Positions 26,969 through 36,126 of a stretch of 64,000 bases of DNA are shown here, one piece after another. Position 1 is the stretch's first letter. Each line of letters starts with the position of its first letter. The stretch covers positions 1 to 64,000 of the forward strand of contig NZ_JAFBDO010000003.1 in the NCBI RefSeq assembly GCF_016908295.1, read 5' to 3'. Both the position numbers and the translations under genes were made by a program. The notes under the pieces were generated by a model that did no database searches, was not told where the DNA came from, and was given only the letters and a program-made list of their open reading frames with translations. The DNA is from Thalassobacillus pellis. GTDB lineage: Bacteria; Bacillota; Bacilli; Bacillales; Halobacillaceae.

Positions 26969-28036
26969 ATGTTACATACGGCGAAACGGCGTGCGATCGA
27001 TTTTATGCGAAGGGCAAAGTTGCGTGATCAGAAATATGGAGAAATCGCCCACGGTATGGATTTGTATAAAGAGGTAGATGTGGATTATGCTTTGGACGGG
27101 GAGATCGATGATGATCTCCTTCGTCTGATTTTTATGACCTGCCACCCAGTGCTATCACAAAATGCCAGAGTTGCCCTAACGCTACGCCTGTTATGCGGAC
27201 TTACTACCGATGAAATTGCACGTTCTTTCCTTATTGCCGAATCTACGATTGCCCAGCGAATCGTCCGTGCCAAGAGAACCCTCAGATCCAAGAAAGTACC
27301 TTTTGATGTGCCAACAGGGGGAGCACTCAAAGACCGTCTGTCTGCCGTACTTGAAGTGATTTACCTAATGTTCAATGAAGGATATTCAGCAACATCAGGT
27401 AATGACTGGATCCGCCCATTACTATGTCAGGAGGCATTGAGACTGGGACGTATACTAGCCGAGATCGTTCCTCATGAATCGGAAGTTCACGGGCTCGTTT
27501 CCCTTATGGAGATTCAAGCTTCCCGGCTTAAAACTCGAGTTAACCCCAAAGGAGAACCGGTTCGTCTGTTGGAACAAAATCGAGCGAAGTGGGATCAATT
27601 GTTGATCCGCCGGGGCTTAGCGGCATTGGAGCGCAGCCAGAAGCTTGGAAGCACACTCGGTCCGTACGCATTGCAGGCCGCGATTTCTGCTTGTCATGCG
27701 GAAGCCCCTACGGCAACTGAGACTGATTGGATCCGTATCGCTGCCCTTTACGAAGCATTGGCCAGAGTAACACCATCGCCGATCGTCGAATTAAACCGGG
27801 CGGTTGCCATATCAATGGCATTTGGACCTTCTTACGGACTACAGATTGTCGACGAGCTTTGTGCCGAACCCTCCTTAAAAGGATACCATCTACTGCCTAG
27901 CGTTCGTGGCGATCTACTGGTCAAGCTGGGGCGATGCGATGAAGCCCGTACAGAATTTGAACGTGCGTCGTCGATGACCCGGAATGACCGTGAGAAGGAG
28001 CTTTTATTGAACCGGGCAAATGATTGTGAGTCCTAA
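26969..28036 (+). pseudogene. ECF sigma factor with C-terminal extension (ECF42-like), N-terminally truncated
   Basis: The frame begins MLHTAKRRAIDFMRRAK, which in this family follows a ~60-residue region 2 that binds core polymerase and the -10 box; that part is absent. Sigma region 4 is intact (LCGLTTDEIARSFLIAESTI). It is followed by the long C-terminal domain typical of the group (YLMFNEGYSAT, RIAALYEALARVTPSPIVELN), which carries TPR-like repeats. 355 residues against about 410 expected. Such genes normally sit with a YCII/DGPF-domain gene; none is present. It is likely inactive as a sigma factor. Confidence 0.75.
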
Positions 28037-28250
28037 AGCATTGAATTAACTTTCTTCGCCTTGTCGATTACAGCGTTCCTCGTTCGTCGCTTCAAAAGTC
28101 ATCTTCCAACAAGTAAGAATTAAAGATTCTTTTCTTCTAGTCGAAATATAGGAGAAGTTTTGGTGTGTCCTCAAATCCTTTGATAGACAAGGATTTGGAA
28201 CCCAATAAACTTATATTGACTAGTATTTAAAAATCATCCATTATAACCTA

Positions 28251-28285
28251 AAAGCCTCTCAAGAGTTTATCAACCTTTGAGAGGC
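28251..28285 (+). mobile_element. Integrase 3'-end remnant with hairpin
   Basis: The frame KASQEFINL and a stop (28278-28280) match the integrase tail at 24793. GCCTCTCAA (28254-28262) pairs with TTGAGAGGC (28277-28285), and GGCCAGTC follows. It is a short relic of a second or rearranged integration event. Confidence 0.5.
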
Positions 28286-28368
28286 ATTTCTTTTAATAGT
28301 GGCCAGTCTTCTTATTTTATAACTCCTTTTTTATTAAAATCCCCTTTATTCTCAAAATTTTGTTCGCT

Positions 28369-28845
28369 TCAGAAAGATAATTTCAGTTGATCTTCAAGGC
28401 GGTCCAAGTTCTGTTCGTTCGCCTCGATGACAAACTTTTTTACTTTATTGCATTCATCCGGCGTATCGAAGAGCATACGCCAGATGAGCTTGGTTTGCCC
28501 ATCCAATTTGGATAAGGTAATGGTCAGTAGAAACTCATGATCCGGTTCCAGATGACGAAGGGCGATTTTTTTAGATTCAACGACCTCTAAAAAGACACTC
28601 TTATTTTCATAGTCGATGCCATCGGGTCCATGCATGATGTAGTGCCAATGGCCACCAGGCTTCATATCGAATTCGTAGAACGTGTTCGAAAACCCTTTCG
28701 GTCCCCACCATTTTTTCAGTTTATCCGGATTGCTGAATGCTTTGAAAATGTGTTCTCGAGAGGCATGGAAGATGCGGGAATTGACGATCTCGCGGTCTGA
28801 AATTTTCTCAGATGGGTTATTATCTGTCGCATCGTTTAATGACAT
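28369..28845 (-). CDS. SRPBCC/AHSA1-family protein
   Basis: This is a 158-residue START-like (Bet v1 fold) protein of the activator of Hsp90 ATPase homologue 1-like group. SRIFHASREHIFKAFSNPDKLKKWWG at the N-terminus and WHYIMHGPDGIDYENKSVF are typical. Members bind hydrophobic ligands; no enzymatic role can be given. A second AHSA1 gene ends 24 bases upstream, preceded by a MerR gene, so all three form an operon under a MerR-type promoter. Confidence 0.85.
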   Translation of the reverse strand: MSLNDATDNNPSEKISDREIVNSRIFHASREHIFKAFSNPDKLKKWWGPKGFSNTFYEFDMKPGGHWHYIMHGPDGIDYENKSVFLEVVESKKIALRHLEPDHEFLLTITLSKLDGQTKLIWRMLFDTPDECNKVKKFVIEANEQNLDRLEDQLKLSF

Positions 28846-28869
28846 TACAAAAACCTCCTTTTTTGTAAG

Positions 28870-29325
28870 TTAATTAGTTTCACGTACGTTCCGTAGTACT
28901 TCACCCAATTTGTCCAAGATAACTTTCGTTCCGTGTTCGCGCTGGGAGGACGTATCGTGGCCGTCGAGAAAAGCTCCTTGCTCGGTATAGATGAGTTGAG
29001 ACCCGGTTTCCGTAGGGTGGAACTCTACCGTCGTCACGGATACCGATATTCGTGTTTCATCGAGATCCATGGTATAGGAATAGACGATACGTTCATCAGG
29101 AACGATTTCCTGATAGCGAGCTTCAAAAGTGAAGATGGGGCCGTCTTGTGGACCCCCTCGATTGGTTTCTTTCCCACCCACTCGAAAGTCGAACTCATCG
29201 GCTTTTGAAAACCATTGTGCTTTCGTTTCTGGATCTGACCAGGCAGCGAATACTTGAGCCGGCGAAATATCATGGGTCCTCTCAATTACAAACGTGTCAT
29301 GCGTTGCAATTCGTTTACTCATCAT
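28870..29325 (-). CDS. SRPBCC/AHSA1-family protein
   Basis: This is a second START-like protein, 151 residues, with FVIERTHDISPAQVFAAWSD, then TKAQWFSKADEF and the conserved C-terminal QREHGTKVILDKLGEVL. It differs clearly from its neighbour at 28369-28845, so this is not a recent duplication. AGGAGGAT-type ribosome binding sequence lies before the ATG. It is the middle gene of the MerR-AHSA1-AHSA1 operon. Confidence 0.85.
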   Translation of the reverse strand: MMSKRIATHDTFVIERTHDISPAQVFAAWSDPETKAQWFSKADEFDFRVGGKETNRGGPQDGPIFTFEARYQEIVPDERIVYSYTMDLDETRISVSVTTVEFHPTETGSQLIYTEQGAFLDGHDTSSQREHGTKVILDKLGEVLRNVRETN

Positions 29326-29347
29326 TCATCCTCCTTTGATAATAACG

Positions 29348-29836
29348 TTAGGGCTGGTTGTCGAAAAGGGCACCAAGCTTGTCGAGGTGGTGCTCCATGC
29401 TTTTCTGTTGTTCGTTAAAATATTTTTCATGACTCTGTTTCATCATATCTAATAATTTTGTGAAATCCTCCACAGTTAAGGGCTCTTCCATTTTCAACAG
29501 GTTTGATACATTTTGTAATTCTTTTAACAGCTTCTGTTGAATTCTTATTTTTTCCTTTAGTCGATCTATTTGAATTGATACGATTTCGAAGGGATTGTAA
29601 TCTTCTTCAGAAAGAATAGATTTAATTTCATCAAGTGATAAACCAAGATCTTTTAATGCTAGAATTTGTTGTAGGCGGGAAATATCAGATTTATTATACA
29701 ACCTGTATCCTGCATCCGAATATTCAGATGGAGAGTATAAACCAATTTGATCATAATATCTTAAGGTTCGAATGGTTAAGCCTGTTAACTTAGCAAGTTC
29801 GCCTATTTTCCAATATCTTCTTCCTGCAATAATCAT
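29348..29836 (-). CDS. MerR-family transcriptional regulator
   Basis: This is a 162-residue regulator. The N-terminal winged helix has WKIGELAKLTGLTIRTLRYY and GLYSPSEYSDAGYRLY; a long coiled coil follows (EEDYNPFEIVSIQIDRLKEK and onward). No Cys-rich metal loop is present, so a metal sensor is unlikely; the MerR fold with START-like neighbours suggests a small hydrophobic inducer, which is inference. Its promoter has the 19-base spacer typical of MerR self-regulation. Confidence 0.9.
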   Translation of the reverse strand: MIIAGRRYWKIGELAKLTGLTIRTLRYYDQIGLYSPSEYSDAGYRLYNKSDISRLQQILALKDLGLSLDEIKSILSEEDYNPFEIVSIQIDRLKEKIRIQQKLLKELQNVSNLLKMEEPLTVEDFTKLLDMMKQSHEKYFNEQQKSMEHHLDKLGALFDNQP

Positions 29837-29872
29837 CCCCTCATTTCGCGCGATTTTTTTACCGGTGACTTT

Positions 29873-29903
29873 ACTATATACCGTTACGTCACGTCAGGGT
29901 CAA
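29873..29903 (-). promoter_or_regulatory. MerR-type promoter with 19-base spacer
   Basis: On the minus strand TTGACC (29898-29903) and TATAGT (29873-29878) are 19 bases apart, longer than the normal 17, with an imperfect dyad (CCTGACGTGACGTAACGG) between them. MerR proteins bind such spacers and twist the DNA to activate. It drives 29836-28369. Confidence 0.8.
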
Positions 29904-30299
29904 GGTTAAAATAGAAATATATTCTAAATTACTTCCTATGAGTAGGCCGAGCTAATCGGGTCTAAGATAGGAGAAAAGTGGATCCCAGTTACCAATAGCC
30001 AATAAAATATGGTGGGGGTATACCTTTTGAAGGACATAATTGTTAAGCTGCGAATGGGAGGGTAATAGTGGTTTCTGCATTTAATCAATTTACTTATTAA
30101 GGAAAACCTTGGTATATTAAGGTTCTATAGGGACTGTTTATATTAACTGAGCTTGTGAATGGGCGGTATTTTAGTTTTTTTTCGATGAATAACTGTCCGT
30201 AAAACTATCACTTCAAAAGTTCAAGAAAAGCAATGAAGTTTATGAGAAAAAACGGCCGCTTATACCCTGATTAAAATTCTAATTATGGAGGGAATAACG

Positions 30300-31383
30300 A
30301 TGTATTCATTTAATGGAATTGGTATGGGTTTAGGAAATTTATCAAAATTGTCTAATGCTGTGACTCGTTCTATTAGTGCGGAAAATCTCACAGGTGTAAA
30401 AGGGAAAGGGGGAATGGCTAGAGTAGGAACAGGTGCTAAACCGGCAAGAGATTTGGGACAAGGGTGGAAAGTATCCCCGTCTGTTGCTGTTCCGGCCAAC
30501 GGTTCTTTTACTTTAGGTGAGATTACTGGTCCAGGTGTTATACAGCATATGTGGATGACTTGTACTCCAAATGCATGGCGTAATTTCATTTTTAATAATT
30601 TATTGGGATGGTGAAGAAGAACCTTCAGTGCGAGTACCTTTAGGTGATTTTTTCTGTAATGGATGGTGTGAGCGCTCGAACGTAAACTCAATACCGATTT
30701 CTGTAAATCCAGCAGGTGGATTCAATAGTTATTGGGAAATGCCTTTCCGGAAGTCGGCTAAAATTGTGATGGAAAATTTAGCGGATCACGAAACGATTCT
30801 TTATTATCAAATTGATTATACATTAACCGAAGTTCCGGAGGATATGGCTTATTTTCATGCGCAATGGCGTCGAAGTAACCCTGTACAAGCAGAGGATGTA
30901 CATACGATTATTGATGGGATAAAAGGAAAAGGGCATTATGTAGGAACCTATATGGCTTGGCAAGTAAATAGTAACGGGTGGTGGGGAGAAGGAGAAATAA
31001 AGTTCTATATGGATGGAGATAATCAATATCCAACCATTTGCGGAACGGGAACGGAAGACTATTTCGGGGGAGCTTGGAATTTTGAGCAACCTCAAGGAGA
31101 GTATGGTACATTTTCTACTCCTTACCTTGGATTCCACCAAGTTATTAAGCCAGATGGTTTGTATCGTGCTAACCAAAGGTTTGGTATGTATCGTTGGCAT
31201 ATTATGGATCCCGTTCGATTTGCGGAAGAGCTAAAGGTGACAATCCAAGCATTGGGATGGCGTTCGGAAGGGCGATACCATGCACGGCAAGATGACATTG
31301 CATCTGTAGCTTATTGGTATCAGACCGAACCGCATGCAACATTCCCTGCATTACCAGATAAAGACGGCTTGGAAGTTATTTAA
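30300..31383 (+). pseudogene. DUF2961/GH172-family glycoside hydrolase, frameshifted
   Basis: The first frame (from ATG 30300, GGAGGG upstream) gives MYSFNGIGMGLGNLSKLSNA to CTPNAWRNFIF, then slips; the second continues IIYWDGEEEPSVRVPLGDFF through GTGTEDYFGGAWNF to the stop at 31383. Removing one base near 30590, in a T/A run, restores a ~360-residue protein. GH172 enzymes include alpha-D-fructofuranosidase/difructose-dianhydride-type and arabinofuranosidase activities acting as trimers. A sequencing error in the homopolymer is the main alternative to a true pseudogene. Confidence 0.85.
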
Positions 31384-31396
31384 TCTATTTTTATGA

Positions 31397-31768
31397 GATG
31401 TAGAAAAAGCGTTGGCTGCCTTTGAAAAGCTAGCTTACCTTGAAAATCCGAATGATGTAGAATGAGATGCAGCGATTCTACGATTTAAATTTACTTTCGA
31501 GGTTAGCTGGAAAGTGGCTAAGCAATATACATATGACATTGAAGGGGTAGATGCCGGCTCTCCTAAGAGCGTCATTCGCAAATGCAGGGAAGTTCACTTG
31601 TTGGAGGATGAAGAGGCTGTTCTGGCTTTGGAAATGGTAAATGTTCGAAATTTGACCGTCCATACCTATAATGAGGAAGTGGCCACTAAAATCCACAAAA
31701 ATTTCACCCGTTATAATAACCTTCTCCATCAATGGGTTGAACGAATGAATGATAAAGTGATCGAATAG
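31397..31768 (+). pseudogene. HI0074-type nucleotidyltransferase substrate-binding protein, with nonsense codon
   Basis: One frame reads DVEKALAAFEKLAYLENPND, a TGA near 31463, then DAAILRFKFTFEVSWKVAKQ and SPKSVIRKCREVHLLEDEEA to a natural stop at 31768. This matches HI0074/HepT-like helical partners of minimal nucleotidyltransferases. The TGA and lack of a start codon show it is broken; the nucleotidyltransferase gene that normally sits next to it is missing. The part after 31514 could still be translated from a GTG, but without a good ribosome site. Confidence 0.7.
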
Positions 31769-31962
31769 CCATTAAAAGATAAAGCCCAAGACGGTAGCAA
31801 CTAAGTCTAGGGCTGAGAAAATATTATTTTGATTTGTTTATTTTATCTAGAAATCCAAGCCTTCATTAATCATTGATACTTTAACTATGTCACTGAAGTT
31901 GGGTCATGGATTGATAGCGTAGAAACAAGTGAAATTGTTGAAGAACTTTTTTACCGAAAAGA

Positions 31963-32016
31963 AAAACCCCACCCGATGTAAAATGAATGTTTTTACGCCG
32001 GGTGGGGTTTTATTTT
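31963..32016 (+). terminator. Strong terminator-like hairpin
   Basis: AAAACCCCACCCG (31963-31975) pairs perfectly with CGGGTGGGGTTTT (31999-32011), followed by ATTTT. The upstream bases 31770-31960 show no intact gene. Confidence 0.8.
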
Positions 32017-32065
32017 AATAGGTTTCTTTATATCTTCACCTATTCTCTTAATAATATAACTTCCC

Positions 32066-32192
32066 TTAATTTTGCAGGGGCTCTTCCCTGTCTATCCAAT
32101 TTTGAGACCATTTTTCCAACTCATTCATAAGTGCCTCTAATGCTGCCCCTTTTTCGGTCAATGAATATTCAATTCGAATAGGGGTTTCAGCA
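32066..32192 (-). pseudogene. HxlR-family regulator C-terminal fragment
   Basis: The minus strand reads ETPIRIEYSLTEKGAALEAL, then MNELEKWSQNWIDREEPLQN and a stop, the wing and C-terminal helix of HxlR-type regulators. The recognition helix and N-terminus are gone; a VOC-like fragment abuts at 32193. Confidence 0.65.
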
Positions 32193-32276
32193 ATGGGGCA
32201 TATCCACTTTCATGTTTCTCAATTAGAAAAAGCGTCTCCTGGATGTGTGAAATTCCATGCTCTGATTGAATCTTAA
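32193..32276 (+). pseudogene. Possible VOC/glyoxalase N-terminal fragment
   Basis: A 27-codon frame begins MGHIHFHVSQLEKA, like the first beta strand and metal His of glyoxalase/VOC proteins (GHIHLHVSDLEKA pattern), then diverges and stops. It is a junction scrap, and the similarity is short. Confidence 0.35.
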
Positions 32277-32351
32277 GGGAATGACTTATTGAATACACCT
32301 ACAATCAAGCGAATTAGGAAGGATGAACTGGACCTAATTTCCGTTAAAAAT

Positions 32352-32383
32352 GGCGAACCCACACAATGGGATTCGCCTCTTTT
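32352..32383 (+). terminator. Terminator-like hairpin before ppdK 3' end
   Basis: GGCGAACCCA (32352-32361) pairs with TGGGATTCGCC (32367-32377), followed by TCTTTT. Confidence 0.55.
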
Positions 32384-32475
32384 AGATAATAGGGTACGGG
32401 GTTCTTCGAAAAAAACGCCTATATTTTCCGTTTCTGTATTATCTAATTTAAGAAGAGGGTTTTCGCTGTTCTCCA

Positions 32476-35151
32476 TTAACTGAGCTGAGGTTCTTTTTTA
32501 GGGCTAATTGGCTCATTACGTATAGTTGCTTGAGCTGCTGCCAGCCGTGCAGAAGGAACACGGAAAGGGGAACAGCTTACATAATCCATTCCTAAATCAA
32601 AACAAAATTGTATGGATTCTTTTTCTCCGCCATGTTCACCGCAAATCCCTGTTTTCAGCGCAGGCTTAACTTCTCGGCCCAATTTCACACCACTTTCTAC
32701 GAGCTTTCCGACACCTTCTTGGTCTAACGAAACAAATGGATTTCTGTGCAGCACATCGCTTTCCACATAATGCTGGAGAAACTTGCCTTCTGCATCGTCT
32801 CGGCTAAATCCAAATGTTGTTTGAGTTAAATCGTTCGTTCCAAAAGAGAAGAAGTCTGCTTCTTCGGCAATTTGATCAGCTGTAAGGGCTGCGCGTGGTG
32901 TTTCAATCATGGTTCCAATAAGGTAATCAAAGTCTTGTCCTGATTCTCTCTGGACTTGCTCACCAATATTAACGACCAGTTGACGCATTTTTTTCAGTTC
33001 ATTCACATGGCTGACCAAAGGAATCATGATTTCGGATTTAACGTTGATCCCTTTTTTCATCACGTTAGACATCGCATGGAAGATGGCCTTGACTTGCATT
33101 TCGTAAATTTCAGGATACATCATACCTAAGCGACAGCCCCGGTGTCCTAACATGGGGTTAGATTCTTCTAAGAGTCTTACTTTTCGTAAAAGATTTTGCT
33201 TTTCATGTAACTCGGATGAATCCTGGTCGGTCAGCTGCAGCTTTGTTACCTCAACGAGCAGCTCTTCTTTGTCCGGCAAAAACTCATGGAGGGGCGGGTC
33301 TAATAAGCGAACGGTAATCGGGTGTCCTTGCATCGTTTCAAATATTTGTTCAAAATCCTGCTGCTGCATAGGGAGGAGTTGATCGAGAGCGCTTTTCCGT
33401 TCCTCGGTCGTTTCAGACAGGATCATACTTTGTACCGTAGGAATACGCGATGCATCCATAAACATATGCTCTGTACGGCAAAGTCCAATACCTCCTGCTC
33501 CGAATTCCAGTGCTTTCTCAGCATCGACTGGATTATCAGCATTAGCTCTGACTCCCATTTTGGCCGCTTCATCAGCCCAGCTTAGCAGTAATTGGAATTC
33601 ATCTGAAAGCTCTGGTTCGATCATTGGAATTTCACCAAGGAAGATTTCACCTGTTGAACCATCAATAGTAATGGTGTCTCCATGATTCACAGTTGTAGAC
33701 CCTGTGATAAATTGTTTGGAATCCAAGTGAATCTTTATGGAATCACAGCCGCATATGCAGGCTTTTCCCATACCTCTAGCTACAACGGCAGCATGGCTTG
33801 TCATTCCACCGCGGCTCGTAACTGTAGCCTGGGAAGCCACAATTCCATGGATATCATCAGGTGTAGTCTCAGGGCGGACAAGGATAACCTTTTTTCCATC
33901 CTTTGAAAGTTCCTCGGCTTCATCCGCATCAAAGACGACTTGGCCTGTTGCTGCTCCGGGAGAAGCGGGCAAGCCTGTGGCAAGTTGTTCCCTTGTATGT
34001 TCAGGGTCGATTCGGTGGTGGAGCAGCTGATTAAGTTGATCAGGATCCACAAGTAAAAGGGCTTCTCGTTCATCCATGATTTTTTCTTTAACCATTTCAA
34101 CAGCTATTCTAATAGCGGCCTGGGCGGTTCGTTTACCTGTTCTCGTTTGAAGAATGAACAGATTTCCACGTTCAACAGTGAATTCAATATCCTGCATATC
34201 CTTGTAATGGTTATCTAACAGCTGGCAAGTATCAACCAATTGTTGATAGACATGCGGCATATCCTCCTTGAGGCTGGCAATTGGCTGAGGTGTACGGATA
34301 CCTGCCACAACGTCTTCTCCTTGAGCATTAATCAAATATTCTCCATAAAGCTTAGACTCGCCTGTGGATGGATTACGGGTAAAAGCGACTCCCGTACCAG
34401 AACCATCTCCCATATTTCCAAAGACCATGCTTTGAATATTAACTGCTGTACCAAGGTGGCCAGGGATATTGTGAAGGCGCCGATATAAAATTGCCCGCTG
34501 ATTATTCCATGAATCAAACACGGCATTGATGGTAAGGAAAAGTTGTTCTTTTGGATCCTGGGGAAAGTTTCGTTTCGCATGTTTGGGCACAATCGCTTTG
34601 AATTCTTGAATCACCTGTTTCCAATCCTCTGCTGTCAGTTCTGTATCAGAATGGTAACCCTTTTCTTCGCGAATATCTTCTAACCGTTGTTCAAAAAAGT
34701 AGTTATTTACATCCAGTACGACATTACTAAACATTTGAATAAACCTGCGATAAGAATCATAAGCGAACCGAGGATTGTTGGTAATTTCCGCCATTCCTTT
34801 TACTGTGTCATCATTCATTCCCAGGTTTAAAACAGTATCCATCATTCCAGGCATGGAATGTACTGCGCCTGATCGGACGGAAACAAGCAGCGGATTGGTT
34901 GGATCACCTAATCTTTTGCCTGTTTTTGCCTCAAGGGTTTGAAGTGATTCTAAAATTTGGGATTCAATTTCTGGTGAGATGACCTGTCCTGCATCGTAAT
35001 AGGCATTACAAGCAGCGGTGGTAATTGTAAAACCGTAAGGAACGGGTAACCCAATTCGGGTCATTTCAGCTAAATTAGCGCCTTTTCCTCCAAGTAGTTC
35101 TTTCTTTCCTTTTTCAGGTTGATCAAATAGGAATACAAATTGATTATCCAT
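32476..35151 (-). CDS. ppdK: Pyruvate, phosphate dikinase
   Basis: PPDK interconverts pyruvate + ATP + Pi with PEP + AMP + PPi. The 891-residue protein has the nucleotide-binding half (KELLGGKGANLAEMTRIGLPVP at the N-terminus, then MPGMMDTVLNLGMN), the swivelling phosphohistidine domain (GGMTSHAAVVARGMGKACIC; His within TSHAA) and the C-terminal PEP/pyruvate barrel (GFGAGGIGLCRTEHMFM-like and TGICGEHGGEKES with the catalytic Cys). Its start overlaps the stop of the regulatory gene by one base (TAATG). In a cell that makes pyruvate from aromatics it could provide PEP for gluconeogenesis. Confidence 0.96.
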   Translation of the reverse strand: MDNQFVFLFDQPEKGKKELLGGKGANLAEMTRIGLPVPYGFTITTAACNAYYDAGQVISPEIESQILESLQTLEAKTGKRLGDPTNPLLVSVRSGAVHSMPGMMDTVLNLGMNDDTVKGMAEITNNPRFAYDSYRRFIQMFSNVVLDVNNYFFEQRLEDIREEKGYHSDTELTAEDWKQVIQEFKAIVPKHAKRNFPQDPKEQLFLTINAVFDSWNNQRAILYRRLHNIPGHLGTAVNIQSMVFGNMGDGSGTGVAFTRNPSTGESKLYGEYLINAQGEDVVAGIRTPQPIASLKEDMPHVYQQLVDTCQLLDNHYKDMQDIEFTVERGNLFILQTRTGKRTAQAAIRIAVEMVKEKIMDEREALLLVDPDQLNQLLHHRIDPEHTREQLATGLPASPGAATGQVVFDADEAEELSKDGKKVILVRPETTPDDIHGIVASQATVTSRGGMTSHAAVVARGMGKACICGCDSIKIHLDSKQFITGSTTVNHGDTITIDGSTGEIFLGEIPMIEPELSDEFQLLLSWADEAAKMGVRANADNPVDAEKALEFGAGGIGLCRTEHMFMDASRIPTVQSMILSETTEERKSALDQLLPMQQQDFEQIFETMQGHPITVRLLDPPLHEFLPDKEELLVEVTKLQLTDQDSSELHEKQNLLRKVRLLEESNPMLGHRGCRLGMMYPEIYEMQVKAIFHAMSNVMKKGINVKSEIMIPLVSHVNELKKMRQLVVNIGEQVQRESGQDFDYLIGTMIETPRAALTADQIAEEADFFSFGTNDLTQTTFGFSRDDAEGKFLQHYVESDVLHRNPFVSLDQEGVGKLVESGVKLGREVKPALKTGICGEHGGEKESIQFCFDLGMDYVSCSPFRVPSARLAAAQATIRNEPISPKKEPQLS

Positions 35152-35969
35152 TATGCATAGCTCCCCCTTTTATTAAACATGGCTAAAATGATATCAGCCG
35201 TCTCTTCTATAGCCTTATTTGATACATCAATGATTGGACAGCCGATTTTTTTCATAATGTTTTCCGCACAAGTTAGTTCTTCAAAGATTCGATCTAGTGA
35301 AGCATAATTCGCTGAGTTTGTTAATCCCAGCCTCTTTATTCGTTCTCTGCGAATTTCATTTAATTTTTCTGGTGAGATTATTAATCCAATGCACTTTTTT
35401 CTTGGAATTGTAAAAAGCTCTTGAGGAGGTGGAATCTCTGGGATGAGAGGTACATTGGCTACTTTGAATTGTTTGTTGGCTAAATACATGGAAAGCGGGG
35501 TCTTTGAGGTTCTGGAAACTCCTACAATGACAATGTCTGCTTGTGTTAATCCTCGTACTTCCTGGCCATCATCATATTTCACGGCAAATTCAATCGCCTC
35601 CACTCGTTTGAAATAGTTCTCGTCCAGCTTTCTCATTCGTCCCGGCTGATGATTGGGTTCGATATCAAATTTTTGAGTGAACGCTTCCATCAGAGGGTGC
35701 ATCAAATCAACCGCAATTACCCCTTCTTCTTCTGCCCTTTGATCAAGATAGTGTTTTAAAGATGGAAGGACAATGGTGTAAGCAATGATGGAATGATTAT
35801 ACTTCGACACCGTGACGACATTATTAATATCCTGTTGGTTCTCTACATAGGAAGAATGCTTAATTTCAACTTCCTGCCCCAAAAATTGACTTGCCACGGC
35901 TTTTACCATCATGTCAGCTGTTTCTCCGACTGAATCAGACACGACATAGACTGTTTCCTTTTTGGACAT
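35151..35969 (-). CDS. PPDK regulatory protein (bifunctional kinase/pyrophosphorylase, DUF299)
   Basis: This protein controls PPDK by ADP-dependent phosphorylation and Pi-dependent dephosphorylation of an active-site Thr. The 272-residue sequence has YVVSDSVGETADMMVKAVAS at the N-terminus and the P-loop GVSRTSKTPLSMYLAN near 155. ATG 35969 (MSKKETVYVV) is chosen with GGGAG upstream; an in-frame start 51 bases earlier lacks a site. Forming an operon with ppdK makes PPDK, rather than PEP synthase, the sure target. The B. subtilis homologue is YqfL. Confidence 0.93.
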   Translation of the reverse strand: MSKKETVYVVSDSVGETADMMVKAVASQFLGQEVEIKHSSYVENQQDINNVVTVSKYNHSIIAYTIVLPSLKHYLDQRAEEEGVIAVDLMHPLMEAFTQKFDIEPNHQPGRMRKLDENYFKRVEAIEFAVKYDDGQEVRGLTQADIVIVGVSRTSKTPLSMYLANKQFKVANVPLIPEIPPPQELFTIPRKKCIGLIISPEKLNEIRRERIKRLGLTNSANYASLDRIFEELTCAENIMKKIGCPIIDVSNKAIEETADIILAMFNKRGSYA

Positions 35970-36082
35970 TATTAATCTCCCTATTCTATAAGTAATCGAA
36001 CCTGCCGATTGTAACGGCATGGTAAGTAAATATCCAATATATTTCTACATTCCCTCCCTTTATGAATGTGCTGTGTTAAATT

Positions 36083-36126
36083 AATATGTCACACTATTAA
36101 CTGGATTTGTAGAAATGTGACACTCT
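36083..36126 (-). promoter_or_regulatory. Possible CcpN operators upstream of the ppdK operon
   Basis: On the minus strand TGTGACATATT (36093-36083) fits the CcpN consensus TRTGHYATAYW as I remember it. TGTGACACTCT on the plus strand (36116-36126) fits 9 of 11. They lie 115-157 bases before the operon start. CcpN represses gluconeogenic genes on glycolytic carbon in Bacillus. No binding evidence. Confidence 0.4.

Noticed and set aside
32273-32483. Short overlapping frames on both strands left of ppdK
   Set aside because: They overlap a terminator-like hairpin and have no start context; taken as noncoding.
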